Shown in pieces: positions 23,833 through 36,053 of a stretch of DNA of 64,000 nt. The translations under genes were made by a program, and so were the position numbers. A model generated the notes under the pieces. The model made no database searches and was not told the DNA's origin. It was given only the letters and a program-made list of their open reading frames with translations. Each line of letters opens with the position of its first letter. Position 1 is the stretch's first letter. This stretch comes from Ustulina deusta (Eukaryota; Ascomycota; Sordariomycetes; Xylariales; Xylariaceae): assembly GCA_023159155.1 (NCBI GenBank), contig JAJNNX010000051.1:186001-250000 (forward strand), given 5' to 3'.

Positions 23833-26224
23833 TTTATTCACCACCATGCTGCAAGAGATGGGCCCTGCAAAACTACCTAGGTGAGGACATATGGACTTCA
23901 TTGCGAGTAGGAGAGTATATAGAGGTTTACCGGCGATTAGTTTTGTACCTTTCAATTCCCAATTTCGAATTGAGTCTGCCTCTACTAAAGATGTTTGCAA
24001 GATGGCTGTTGGGTTGCAGTTCTAGCTGCGGGTAATTTTCGGGATTACTAGATGCCAATTCTTGTAGTACAAGGAAGTGAATTTATGCTTATCGGCTAGG
24101 CTGTGTTCTGTGATTGCCGTGTGTTTGGCCCCTGGTTAGTACCCCAGGTCCGGGGGGTCCGAGGCGGGTGCCGTGCTCTTTTGACGTCAACCAAGGAGTG
24201 TCTAGCCTAGACTAGATACCACGCCCTCTTCAGCTCGTTAAAGTGGCGGTGCATGCGATTGAAAATTCAAGGGAACAGCTATTTTAAACAAGTACCCCGC
24301 CATTAAATTTGTGGGGGGCAATAGTGAATCTCCCCAGAGTGAATATTGTGGGAGGAGGGAATGCTGTCAGGAGTCTGAAGTCGATTCTCTGTCCTACTTG
24401 TATATATCATGTACCCTCTGCCGCCCAAGTAGGCGATGCATCTCGAAAAAGTGGGTGCTCTGGTACGAGTCCAGGACTTTCCATCCACCCACAAAGCATT
24501 ACCTTCGCCCTCTTCCGTCGCTATTCGCAGTTGATAGAGCCAGCTACACAAGAAATCCACAGTAGTGAATAACAGTTATGCACTCAATATCACATCCAAA
24601 AACTTGTGCTATGTCTCCGGGTGATGTTGGGGGGTCTTGGTCAATCTCTAGCAATCATCCGATCAATAGGTACCACTGGCTTTCTGGTTGCCAGAGCAAA
24701 GCTGTCCAGAGTGTAGCGCAGGTGCAGGGATACACGTAAAATTCACTGGTCTTTCTTTTGAACCTGGGAGTCCAGAAGCCACTGTTTCGGTCAAAGAGGC
24801 TGTCTGTGGCGTTTGTTGAGCTGTACACCTTCTGCGCACAATAATAACAAAGTACATCCCCACCTCCCTTTTTTTCTACCGGCTGCTAACCCCCATTCTC
24901 TGTCCTGGGGGAGGGGGCGGGGGTCTTCATGATTCTCATGTTAAATCGGATTGTTATCTAGACATGAGCTTCTTAGAGCAAACATCCGAGGTGATACACA
25001 ATGGCAGCGCACAATGGTTATTCATAGCGCTAAGAATGAGACTGTAACAGAGGGTTATAGCGAGTACAAGCTCACAATGTCGCCTAAGTACAACGATTTA
25101 TATGCTGATTCTCGCTATTAAATTAAGACTAGCCTAACCACAGGCCCTTACGACTCCCTAAAGGCCGCCGATATAAAATCATCGCTGGTCTCAGGTAATC
25201 CCAGAAAGGAAGTAAATGCAGTGCAACTATGATTCTATTTCAGATCGGTAGTTAATACATCCTCAGTATGAACTACCTACTTACCTAAGGTACACACATA
25301 TTTTTCCCTCCCAGCTAGCACTCCCACATGCTTTTATATGTCTCTCTGGTAGTTAGGCATGGCTCCCTAGGTAACTAGGCCTCTCTCTTTCCTTTCTCGC
25401 CTTCTTTATCATATTTCTCTAGTGATAATCCTGAAGAGCATCTGAAGCAAGCTATAGTTGCTATTCCATCTGCCAAAACGCCATAAGGTTTTCATATGCC
25501 CCAATTAGGTGGCATGGAATTGGTCGAAATTTGGGCGAGTTTGAGAGGTTGGGGAGCCAGTATGCCTCATTGACGATAAGATTCTAGGATTTCTTACAGA
25601 GTACTGTACCAGATCGTGGCTATCAGGGTATTCCCTGGGACACCGATACCACATCTTCAGGCTTGACTAGCTTCGACACTGCTAGTGTTGAGTTTTTGAA
25701 TCGTTGATGTTACTCCGTCGAGGTCTAGAGGTTATATGGCTGATTCCGATTCAAATTGAGAGGCTCAAGTAGTATTAAAGTATGCTACGCCATCGCGTAA
25801 TACCGTCAAATTGTGTGGTGTACCGAGGAAAGAGACGAGAATTGAGATGCTAAAATGTTAGGACGCCTGTTCAGTTTTGTCCCATTGATCCTGAACAAAT
25901 GATAATGGTTTGAGCCAAAGTAGGGAATCAGCAGGACTTTATCCCGCCTCACTATGGCGAAATAATATGCCTACTTGGGCCAGCTTGTATTCTATTCTGT
26001 ATCTATCTTCAGAATGGTCGTTATTCTTTTTCCACTATTCAATACTGTCGTATGTTTCTAGAGCTACTGACCAAATAGACAGATGTACAAACACAAATCG
26101 GATCTGGAAGCAAAAAATATGTACCCGTTCCGGAAGATATGTGCATTGTAGGTCCTGCCATCTTTTCTGTTATGGTTCTTCGCATAATTTTCTATTGACC
26201 TACTGCTGTTCAAGGACAACCTGC

Positions 26225-26433
26225 TCCGTCTTCTAGACACGCCCCTCCCTCCCTCCCTCCCCACCCCAACACTGTTCTGCTTCTACCCATCTTCCTTCAC
26301 CTCTCCCATCTCCATTTACACACACCATCACCATTCTTAATCTGCGAACTCCCTCACACATCCCTATCTACGCCTTGACTCCTCAGCAGCCTCTCAATCT
26401 ACAGACCACCCCCTTGCAACTTGGTCTGACAAG
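26225..26433 (+). promoter_or_regulatory. CT-rich promoter of the HMG-box gene
   Basis: A pyrimidine-rich tract including (CTCC)n near 26238-26260 runs almost to the ATG at 26434, as in many filamentous-fungal promoters. No TATA box is obvious. Confidence 0.4.
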
Positions 26434-28747
26434 ATGTCGTACTTCACACAGCCCGTCACCCTTGTCTTAAACCAAGTTGACGCCCAGCTCGATGGCACAA
26501 CCCAGGTGGTAAAGATTCCGATGACAACATTCAATATGCTTGATAGGGACGACCAAATCACCGTTATAAGAGCGGTCAGGTCAGTATTAGTCTCATGCTT
26601 CCTGTTACATTGACTACTCTTGTCGTCGTCACACTTCCTGTCACCTCCACTGCTCGTGTCTAAAACCATGCTACCCCATCCCTGATACCTCACCCCATTA
26701 TCTTCACTTTCTTACTCCCATATTTGGTGATGTTTAGTGCGACCCTTCGTTACCCAGTCGACTTCTACATGGACCGACGGAACGACCAACGTGTATATAT
26801 AGCAAATATTGCCGTCATCAACCTGCAGTGGTCATGCCACCCACTAGTACTTCCAGGTTTTCCCTTGCCGGTTCTGTTCGATACGCCCATTCCCCAACCC
26901 GAAGAAATGAATGTCCCCTTGCCTGGTGTTCAGCAATCTCATCCTCAACCACCTCCCCAGGCGCCCCAGCCTTTAACACCAGCTACTCTTCAGCCACCTC
27001 CCCAGGCGCCCCAGTCTTCAACACCAGCTACTCCTCAGCCACCTCCCCAGGTGCCCCAGCCTTCAACACCAGCTACTCCTCAACCCGATGTGAAGACAGG
27101 CTTGAAACGTGCCAGGGAGTCGGAAACTCCGAAAGCAACTCCTGAGCCGAGCTCTGCATCAGGCCCAGCACAAAAGAAGAAGAAGAAGACGAAGAATCCT
27201 AACCCTAAAAGTCTGAATTCCTTCTTTCTCTATCGTCAACAGCAGTGCGGAACCGTTGCTAAAGAACAACCGGGAATATTGAATGGGGATATATGTGAGT
27301 CTAAGCCTAATTGACACGAAAAGCGTTTCGTGAGTAACTGCTTGGGCTCACTATTCTTCCAGCCAAAACCCTTGCCGCGAGGTGGAAGGCTATGACACCT
27401 GAGAAAAAGGAGCCCTGGGAAACCAGAGCTGCAGAGCTTCGGGCTCAGCGACTCGCAGCCATAGCTAGCCAGGAACAAGGCAAAGAACAGCAGAGTAACC
27501 AAGAACAGGGTGAAGAACAGCAGAGTAACCAGGAACCAGCCCAGAGAGCTGATGAGAATCATGGAATGAACCAGCAAATACATCCCCAAGATCCCCAGGT
27601 GTATCAGACCGGTCCTCCTTCCTCAGAGGATTCCGTACAGCTTCCGGTTTTCAATACGCCGCAGAATATCCCTCCCCAGGCCCATCAGAGCGGCCCTCTC
27701 CCATTGAGTTCCCTGCCTTCGGCACCAAGCTCCTCAACATACACCCCCTCTAAATATTCAGTACAATCTCCAGCTCTAAATACGCCGCAGAATATCTCTC
27801 CCCAGGCCTATCAGAGCAGCCCTCTCCCATTGAGTTCCATGTCTTCGGCATCAAGCTCCTCAACATATACCCCTTCCAAACACCCGGCACAGTCTCCAGC
27901 CCTTAATACGCCGCAGAATATCTCTCTCCAGGCCCATAAGAGAGACCCTCTCCCATTGAGTTCCCTGTCTTCGGCATCAAGCTCCGCAATATATAATACC
28001 CCTTCTGAATATTCGGTACAGTCTCCGGTTCTCAATACACCGCAAAATGTCCGTTTCCAGGCCCATCAGAAAGACCCTTTCCCATTGAGTTCCCTGCCTT
28101 CGGCATCAACCTCCTCAACATACACCCCCTCTAAATATTCGGTACAATCCCCGGCTATTAATACGCCGCAGAATATATCTCCCCAGGCCTATCAGAACAG
28201 CCCTTTCCTATTAAATTCCCTGCCTTCGGCATCAAGCTTCACAACATATACCTCCTCTAAATATTCGGCACAATCTCCGGTTCTCAATACGCCGCAGAAA
28301 ATCCGTTTCCAGGCCCATCAGAGAGGCTCTCTCTCATTGGATTCCCAGTCTTCGGTACCGAGCGCTTCAGCATATTACACGCCGCACGAAAATTCGGTAC
28401 TGGCTCCATCATACCTTCCGCTCGATAGCCCCAGAGAGAACCAATTCGCCCAACCTCAACCTACCCAGACACCCGAGGCTCATGATCCCTTCTTCCCACA
28501 GTACCCGCAACAACTTCCGACTGAGAACACGATGGAGACTTTCGGACAGAGTTCGAACTCCCTGAAGCCCGAACCCACCACTCCCTCGATCCGAGAGAAC
28601 ATGGCCCGGCTTCTGGAGGAGAATACCCTGGCTACCGAACCACTGCTCGAGGATAACGGCAACCGGTTCTACACAAAGTTGGCGATGGACGATGTCTGGA
28701 ACAGCGAATTTCTCGATTTCGCCGACTCCCCCGAAGCCTCGGACTGA
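26434..28747 (+). CDS. MAT-like HMG-box protein with coding minisatellites
   Basis: Exons 26434-26579, 26738-27294 and 27363-28747 encode 695 residues. An N-terminal domain (~1-85, with IPMTTFNMLDRDDQITVIRA) is followed by a Pro/Gln linker holding three 15-residue repeats, then a basic stretch KKKKKTKNPNPKS. The HMG box starts at SLNSFFLYRQQQ and continues with EQPGILNGDISKTLAARWKA and MTPEKKEPWETRAAELRAQR. The intron inside the box splits the Ser codon of DIS after its first base, the position conserved in MAT1-2 HMG genes. The C-terminal half is built from six 42-residue repeats. It is probably a sequence-specific DNA-binding nuclear protein. APN2 and SLA2, which usually flank MAT, are absent, so I call it a MAT-like paralogue rather than the mating-type gene. 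Confidence 0.85.
26949..27084 (+). repeat. 45-bp coding minisatellite, three copies
   Basis: Three tandem copies of a 45-bp unit start near 26949, 26994 and 27039 inside the HMG-box gene. They encode PPPQAPQPLTPATLQ-like units of 15 residues. The period is a multiple of three, so copy changes keep the frame. Confidence 0.9.
27635..28400 (+). repeat. 126-bp coding minisatellite, six copies
   Basis: The landmark GTACA(A/G)TCTCC recurs at 27635, 27761, 27887, 28016, 28142, 28268 and, weaker, 28397. Spacings are 126, 126, 129, 126, 126 and 129 bp. Each unit encodes about 42 residues around SVQSPALNTPQNISPQAYQ and ends with STYTPSKY. All spacings keep the frame. Confidence 0.92.
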
Positions 28748-28915
28748 GAATCCGTCTCGAGCTCACTTTGCCCCGACAAGACAGCGCCTCACGCCTCCTA
28801 ATTATTACTTGGGCTAGGCGCAGGCACTTAAGTCTCGGTGAATAAGTGGAGGGAGGGAGGTTGACTCCACGGATTTCCCTTTTGCGGTTTTTTTTCTCTC
28901 TTTCACTCTCTGGCG

Positions 28916-28937
28916 GATCGATCGATCGATCGATCGA
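28916..28937. repeat. (ATCG)5 microsatellite
   Basis: Five tandem ATCG units, 170-190 bp downstream of the HMG-box stop codon. Confidence 0.9.
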
Positions 28938-30114
28938 CGACAGCAGCTTCGTTTTCAGGCTTTAAAGCCACTAATTAATACTTTCGGCGGGTGCCACGGC
29001 CCCCAACTGCTGCTGCTGCTTTTGGCGGCGTTACGGTAGAGCACTGCGGTTCTGTTTCCCGACGGATGAGACTTCTTGCCGAGGTCACTACTCTCCGCTG
29101 GTGTCGGGGGATAAGAATTGATGAGTTTTTTGATTTTTCGCGTTGAGATTTTAATGGTTGGAAGAGCCCGACAGTTCTGTCAGTGCTGTTTTGACAACAG
29201 GCACGGCTCTCTAGGGGGGGGTATGAGGAAAAGAAGGAAGGAAGGGAAAAAAAATTGGCGGCTTAGACGCGTATTTCGGGGCGAGGATTCCCTGGTATGG
29301 ATGGCCCGTTGGGCTTTCGGCGGACGTCTTATATGCATGTCTAGGCATATCTTGCCTGGAATTCGCATGGTAGAGATGTTCCTCCATTGCAAGTTGATAG
29401 GGCTCAGGTTAACGAGCTTCCCTAATATTAATGCGTATGAATTGGTGCTCCCAGATGTGAAATTGCGTCGGAATCTTGTGCCCATTTACTACTATTGATT
29501 CATAGCTATCCCTGTGATGAACTCTTGCAGCTGATTTTCTCTGCCCATATTTAAGCGATCAAGTAACGGAAAGGGTACTAGCTTAATCATACTACTAGAT
29601 TGCCCTCTTCTGGCTCTATATCACCCGCTCTGTTTTTTCATTGGTTTTCGCACCTCACACTCGAAATTCGCGTCTCCCGCAGCCGTGTCCTCGGTTGCAA
29701 TTTCGGCGCGTTCGATTGGTACGCCATAAGTCACGAAGACTTCGAAAATGCTGCTAACACATGTCCCCGCCCAGTCTCAACATGATTCACAAGAGGTATA
29801 GTATCATCTGGTATATTGGTATGCTCCTATCAGGGTTTGTTTCTGTGAGGGTCGCGGCGACGCTACCGATTCCTGTGCTGGTGGGGAGGGGGGGTCCGTA
29901 AGTGAAGAGAAGCGATTTACGATATCGCATGTAGGGATTCTGCACGAAAGGGTTTAAGGGATGAATTTGATAGTGAAGTGGTGTGAGTAGATTACATAAG
30001 TGAGCACATGCTCAAGCCACATTGTGGCTATGCTAGCATAGGAGAAATAAAACACCATAGGGATTACTCTCGATACTAGCTAGAAAATCATCAGCATCGC
30101 ATACGCAGAGTAAT

Positions 30115-30280
30115 AAAAATTGATTTCTTTATTCCTATACATTTGATCAACAGATCCCCCCAAAAAATATAGTAATTACTATACTAGGAAGTGTAGGTTC
30201 GGCCTATCTCCTAGTATAGGGGCACTACTAAATTGAGACCAACCGAGAGTAGTTATTTACAGGTGTCCACTTCAATAGGT
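30115..30280 (+). repeat. Dispersed repeat copy A with internal hairpin (possible solo LTR)
   Basis: This stretch matches the reverse complement of 49745-49905. The best core is GTGTAGGTTCGGCCTATC, flanked by an 11-bp inverted repeat CTATACTAGGA / TCCTAGTATAG. Similarity extends to TTTGATCAA on one side and TATTTACAG...CCACTTCA on the other. No coding capacity is present. A degraded solo LTR is the likeliest origin, but terminal dinucleotides and target duplication are not clear. Confidence 0.7.
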
Positions 30281-30338
30281 ATTTATTATTGTGTTTATGA
30301 ACAAGCGCACTGCCTGAATACATGATAACTGGTTTCCT

Positions 30339-31793
30339 TTACAGCCCCATTGTCCGTACGATTAGCTTCGCGACATGTTGGTGGACGGTAAAAGTCGGAT
30401 GCTTCAAGGGATGGATTAGCGGGACGCCTGGGAAAATGTACGCCAGGGATTCTACATGAGGAGATTATCACCTACAACCCAGTCAAGCCATAGGTATTCC
30501 TTCATCGGGGCCGGACAGCTCGGATCCCAGAAATCTAGATCGCCGGCGGGCCAGGGGCCGCTGAGAATGAAATCAGAGATCCGATCTCGAAGACGAAGAA
30601 CCGGCCAAATGAGGCGAAAAGGAGAGCGCTCACCCGATGTATGCTGCGCAGTCGGTTGTCACCTGGCTCATGCCATAGTCCTGTGGGTTGGCGGTCATGT
30701 TGAGCCACAAACTGAATGTATCAACGATCCTGGCATTGACTTGGTGAACCTGTTGCCAGGTCTTGAAGTGCTTTGTCAGTTCTTGATTCCACAGCACGGT
30801 CCGGTTCTTCGCTAGCTCTGTGTATGTCGCGTTCTGGTACTCTTGGACTGAAGGAGAAAGCCAGTAGGGTGGAAGATTTAGGATGGCGAAGTTTTCCGCG
30901 CCTTCTTTGCGGATCTGTATCTGATTAGCCGCGTGTCCTAAATGTATACGTTGTGTACGCAGCTTCTGTAGGATCAAGATGAAGTGCCGACCTTCTCGAG
31001 TCCATTGAATAACGAGTCTATCATCTTGGGAGCCTTCACCTCCCAGAGCGGGTCAACTGTGCATTTTAGTATTCTTTAGTCTTAACTTTGACGATGCCTT
31101 TGGACTTACAAGGCCAATAACCCCCCATAGCACGATCAACGTCGTTGATACCGAACCACGATGTCACAAGAGTATTACCTCCATTCCAGCCTCTCTTCCC
31201 CGTTCGTCCATTTCTGTCAAGTGTCCCATTCGCTGCGTCTCCGCGTGGTAATCCGCCACTCGAAAAGTACGGCAGAAACTTATCGCTCACCTGGTGGACA
31301 AATGTGTTATCCTCACTCTCATAGGGATCAACTAAATCTCCGTCCACGACTGCGCCGGAATGAGCTAGGTCATATAACGAGACAAATGTGTTGTTTAATT
31401 CCGAGCTTAGAACTTGCAGGTAGTTCGAAGTATAACAGCTTGAAGTCCCCGGAGGCGTAGGGTTGCCTTCATAATTCTCCAAGTTGGGTTGCGGAGAGAT
31501 CGCAGGCGAATACCCCACGTCGGTAAAGGAGTCGCCGCTGAACGAGGGCACCAGGGGGTTAACTTTTATAATACCAGGCTAGGCCAGGAGCTGGACAAAT
31601 AGAATTGTTGTAGACAACAAAGGGTTTGGGGGGGTTTAGAAACAGTTTCTTACAATGCAATTATGTTCTTCAGCCCTTTAAGGGTGAGTGTATGGGGCGT
31701 GGGACGCTGGGGAGGCGAAGCGATCAAGGCATAGGTTCGTATAGAGATGACCAGGACTAATAGTCCTGTCCAGAACGGTGAGGTCCGTGGCAT
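30339..31793 (-). CDS. Secreted SGNH/GDSL esterase (CE16-like acetylesterase)
   Basis: Six exons: 31654-31793, 31110-31537, 30992-31056, 30634-30914, 30476-30560 and 30339-30401, giving 353 residues. The N-terminus (SPFWTGLLVLVISIRTYALI) is a likely signal peptide. Block I is IIAFGDSFTDVGYSP, with the nucleophile Ser. Block III is TSWFGINDVDRA, with the oxyanion-hole Asn. Block V, DWVHPTFTVHQHVAKLI, supplies the catalytic Asp and His. Fungal enzymes of this type remove acetyl groups from plant cell-wall hemicellulose or its oligosaccharides outside the cell. Splice sites at both ends were set so that AFGDSF and DWVHPT are restored; other nearby AG sites break the frame. Several Asn-X-Thr/Ser sites fit secretion. 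Confidence 0.85.
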
Positions 31794-34700
31794 TACGTAT
31801 AGCGAGAATATAGATTCTATTGTGATAGAGACAGCTAATACTCTAGAGGCATGAACTATATAAAGGAAACAACGGCTTAACCAAAAACCAGCTTCCCCAA
31901 CAATGTCGCCGGGACGGATCGTTCATGGTAAGTCGGAACGGACCCGAGTTCTTGGTAGACTTGGCGGTCGGTCTAGGTCCGTCTTCCAACCTTGGCATTT
32001 GAATCCCACGAAAGCTGCTTATGCTTCTTACCTTGGATATGCAGTGGCTAATCATGAAAATTAAGATGCTATTGATTTATTCGTGGAAATTGGCAACTTC
32101 AATAGCTATTTCGGGTAAGCATTCTGCCGAATCGCGGAGTGGACCGCTTCCCCAAATATATTGCATGCGATCAGAGTTCAATGTAATGCACAGCTCACCT
32201 AAGTGCATCTTCACAACCAAGAAGTTATCTAGGTGATGAGTAGCTCGTCTAATGTTTGGCATATTGCCATCAAGACAAGCGGATCACTATACAAGTGTTT
32301 CAAAGTATGCGACTCCCCCTTAATTACCGCTTACACAGTTTAGAATTAGTCATAAGCTGCCGAGATGAGAAGCCTGGACAGTCGTCGCCAATGAGTAGCA
32401 ACTTAGGAAGCATATGAAAAACTGCTCCAAACACACTATTAACCTTTCCGACAGTGAGTGAAAGAAAATCTTGAATTAGGGGACCGATGATGAAGGAACG
32501 ATGCTGCAAAGGAGTTAGTAATGCAGACTGCTAAGCAGAGGCTTTAGGTCGTGATGCATGATACATGAATTCAATTCCTGAATATGTGTGTACCTATGTG
32601 TAGCGGACAAGAGCATGCTATATTCCTATCACAACTACTACTGCCAATCATGATAAGTCGAGAATGTAAAAAAAGAAAGAGTAGGCCTATCAAAGGCTTT
32701 GCACAGGCAAATCAAATTTACGTCGAGAATTTCCCGCTAGACGTATAGTGAGAGGGGGCTCCTGTCCCGAGAAGCCAGTGCCCGTATCGCAGTGTGATAG
32801 TGGGTATCATGGGGTGTATTTTAAGTATGTGATGCTGTGGAAGGAGCCTAGAACCGTGTCTAGCAACATCTCTACTATACTATCAGGAATACCCACCTTG
32901 TTCATTTTGTCACATGGCGGGATTTACAATGATTCGAGCATACGAAGTTAGCTGGCTTGAAGTTGGAAGCCTGGGCGTGCTTGTTGTTTGTAGAAACAAT
33001 GACGGCCTGTCAGCCTCGTGGGCCCGGAGGGATCTGGCGAAACTTGGTAGCATAGCGGAAAATGCCACAACTCGTTGGATGTGGCCAGGCCAATGAACAT
33101 GTCGAATGGAGGATACAGAGGAGATGGTGACTGGGCCTGACTAAGCCTTTAAGCTACACTCATGAACCAACTAAATAGCAAATAGTTAAACACATAATAC
33201 CTACCCTAACCATCTCTGTATACCGACCAGCCCAACCAGTCGCCTATTTTCATGTCGATAAGTTAGATTGAACATTTCCCGCTGTTGTGAGAACAATTCT
33301 TCCGCGATGCTAAAGGTGGCGGACGGTAGCTCCGTCGTGAAGCTAGAGATCCCGCCCAACATCTATTCACTTTTCACCACGTCCTACGCTGTGGAATGTC
33401 TATGTGTATATATATGCCGGCTGCTCAGCCTACTATCTATCGTTACTATACAACTTACCAACATGTCCTGCTCTCTGTTTAGCAATCCTGTCACAATGAC
33501 AGACGCCGACCTAGTAAGCAAGTTCAAGCAGGTCAATGCCTTGATGGTATTGATTATTCTCCCATCGATTTCATAAGCTCAAGACCACGTTGGCACAAGA
33601 GTCTACCTGATGATGGGTGTGGTCAGGCCAAGCCTGGCGCAGTGTGTTGCTGATACGTTGTTAGCGAAGTGCCAGAAAACCAATAACAAACAGTAGACCA
33701 TTGAAAACAGAATCCAGCGAGATTGTGGTGCAGCCATGGAACGAAATGGAAGGGAATGAGGGAAGAAGAGAGAGGAGAAGAGGGGGAGAAGAGACCGTCG
33801 AGGACAAGAGATGGGGAGGATAAGTTCCGTCCTGTCTAGTCCTGCCCTGTCACACCAGGTAAGACGTCGTTTCCCCTTTCTTTCGGTATCCCACCTGCCT
33901 GCAGTAGAGGTTCTTGCTGCTCTTTCACGTCTTGACTCACAAGGAACAGGCAAGAGCAATAGAAGCAAACTTCATATGACGTTGTAGATTAAGCGATATT
34001 GTCAAGTCGCAGAGAGTGAGGTACCTTAGGTACCTACCTACCAACATTGAAGGTAATGTACATATGTACTTACCTATGTACATTAAGTATGTACTCTAAA
34101 CATGAGTTAGATCGAAAGATATCATGATGCACGTCCAATGATCAATTGCTGATATCTACTATACATCGTGCAATAAAGATCTATTTAACTCAAGATGCCT
34201 CTACATATACACAGTTATCAGACTCACCCGACCCATGGCCGTTCTTGACAGGGAGGTAGAGGAGTAGGTATGCTCAAATGTCATGTTGCTGTATACTGTC
34301 TACCAAATTTACTTAATGATGGCACTATTGGTCTTCACAACATTGAGTTGATACGAACCTTGAAGACAGCAAATCTACAACATTCTTGGCATATACATAG
34401 GTAAGTAGGTAGTTAATATCATCAGGTCCGCGGTCACATCACTGGCACAGCGGTGCAGGGATCTGGTTTTGGGGCTGGATACATGCATACAATATTTCGC
34501 TGTCGGCAACCTATTATTTTTCTGCATTATTCCTTATAATGGGGGGGCAGGGGTTTAATGGGCAGACCCACTATCTCTACCCAACCAATTGGAACCGAGC
34601 GAGATCAGTGCTGGGTAAGGTACAAGACCAGAAAACCTCATCCGTCCAATACAGTGCAAGCTCCAAAAAAAATTTAGCTACGAGGCTCGTATGTCACACC

Positions 34701-34872
34701 CAATAATTCCGCCTGCTAGCGTTCATTGACCGATTGAATTGAGTTGTGCAGCAGCAGCAACAACAGCGGCCACGGACCTCCCGATTCGAAACCCGCCCGT
34801 CAAATTCGCTCCGAGACACACAAGGAGTTTTTCAAGACGAGGGAAAAAGGGGGCGTAAAAAAGGAGGGAATA
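31794..34872. other. Gene-poor region
   Basis: About 3.1 kb without a supported gene. GGTACCTA-type repeats cluster at 34018-34090. Open frames at 32748-33096, 33268-33576 and 33603-33968 are short and lack signatures. The last ~150 bp (CAGCAGCAGCAACAACAGC near 34750) lead into the COX14-like gene. Confidence 0.5.
34018..34095. repeat. GGTACCTA-type repeat cluster
   Basis: Tandem and inverted pieces GAGGTACCTTAGGTACC, TACCTACCAAC and ACATATGTACTTACCTATG. Confidence 0.7.
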
Positions 34873-36053
34873 ATGGCCGCCCGCAATGCCGGCCCGCGCA
34901 GCGTCGCCGACGCCACACGCTTCACGTCCAGCACCCCACACGCCAACACCAAGTCCACTCCTGCCGCCGGCACCGGCAGGTCTTCCAGCAGCCCGCATGC
35001 GTCGTCGTCGTCGTCGTTACCGAGGAGGGGGGGAGGAGTAGGGGCGTCGATACCGCAGGAGACGATGGAGGAGCGTGTGCGACGGCTGCGCGCCGCCCAT
35101 CTTGCTGCGAAGCAACACAACATATCCCGGATGGACCAGGTCATCGGGGGCTCGAGGCGTCTGTTCGATGTCGCCCATAAGTTTACCGTCATGGGATTGA
35201 TCGGCTTCAGCGGTATGTCTATCTACTTGTCCCTTTTTGACATTTCTCTGCCGTCGTTTAGTGTATATCGCGGGGATTTAGGACGGGAGGGAGAAGAAAG
35301 AGAGACAGATAGAGACAGAGACAGAGACAGAGAGAGAGAGGGGGGGGGGGGATTGATATACGACAAACTACACCGATCCATACAAGTAGCCAGCCAACCG
35401 GCTGCCTTTCCCAGCATCCAGTTCCATATGTATATCCGCCCCGAGTGGACTAACCCGGTTCTTTTTTTTAATTTCTAGGCATCGCCCTCCTCGTCACAGC
35501 CTACGCGACCGTCGACATGATGACGTACAACCGCAAGCGGCGGTCCGAGTTCTTCGCGCTGCAGAAGCAGCTGAAGGAGGACAGTCTGGAGGCCGCGCGG
35601 CTCGCGTACATGACGGGCACGGCCAGCGAGGAGCAGATCGCCCTGGTGGAGGACGCCACCGCGAAAGCGAAGGAAGCCGGCCTCGCCCTGCCCTCCCTCC
35701 TCTCGACGCCGCACTCCGCCGCGCCCGCCGGCGGCCGCGACGCCGCCGTCCACGAACACACCGCCACCGACGACGACGACGACGGCGAGACGCAGAAGAA
35801 GAAGAAGAAAGGCGGCATCACGGCATGGCTGTTCGGCGGCCTGAAGAAAGAGGAGGCGAGGGACGACGGCGAAACCCTGAGTTCCAGCGACGACCGCTGG
35901 AGAACCACTCCCGCGACCGGCGATGCCCTGCGCGACAAGGCCAAGGCCGCGTTCGAGCAGGAGAGGGATACGCAGCGGAGGGGCGGTCCACTAGACCAGC
36001 TCGGGCTCGAGGCCGCGACGGCGACGAGCGGTGACGACAAGAAGCAGGGCTAG
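34873..36053 (+). CDS. COX14-like single-span mitochondrial protein
   Basis: Exons 34873-35212 and 35479-36053 encode 304 residues. The N-terminal ~75 residues are Ser/Thr/Arg-rich and lack acidic residues, consistent with mitochondrial import. The conserved core straddles the intron: GSRRLFDVAHKFTVMGLIGF, then IALLVTAYATVDMM, forming one membrane span followed by the basic YNRKRRSEFF. A helix before a single span with this pattern is typical of the cytochrome-oxidase assembly family of yeast Cox14. The C-terminal ~180 residues are charged and low-complexity (DDDDDGETQKKKKKGG) and vary in this group. If correct, it would act in the inner membrane in Cox1 translation and assembly. The family call rests on one short motif. 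Confidence 0.7.
35294..35352. repeat. (GAGACA)/(GA)n microsatellite plus poly-G inside the COX14-like intron
   Basis: AGAGACAGATAGAGACAGAG units pass into GAGAGAGAG and a run of ten G, entirely within the predicted intron 35213-35478. Confidence 0.85.

Larger units (their letters stand above)
22743..26433. other. Large gene-poor accessory region
   Basis: About 3.7 kb without a supported gene. I see an 81-bp-spaced duplication at 23702-23832 (separate entry), GGTACC-type pieces near 25270-25370, and a CT-rich promoter tract at its right end. Open frames at 23763-24035, 24303-24572 and 25910-26236 have no domain signature and overlap on both strands. Confidence 0.5.
28748..30338. other. Intergenic region with (ATCG)n and a dispersed repeat
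   Basis: No gene is supported in this 1.6-kb stretch. It contains a (GATC) run at 28916-28937, a GCTGCTGCT run near 29010 and the first copy of a dispersed ~160-bp repeat at 30115-30280. The open frames at 29118-29498 lie in both strands and show no signature. Confidence 0.5.

Noticed and set aside
24303..24572. Overlapping open frames on both strands
   Set aside because: Similar lengths in three frames and no signature; low stop density by chance.
26949..28400. CRISPR-like array
   Set aside because: Repeats are direct, contiguous, in-frame coding units without spacers, in a eukaryotic gene.
26434..28747. The mating-type (MAT) locus itself
   Set aside because: The HMG box and intron position fit, but no APN2, SLA2, COX13 or alpha-box gene is nearby.
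35501..36040. 179-codon minus-strand frame opposite the COX14-like gene
   Set aside because: Antisense shadow; the plus strand is spliced into a conserved motif.
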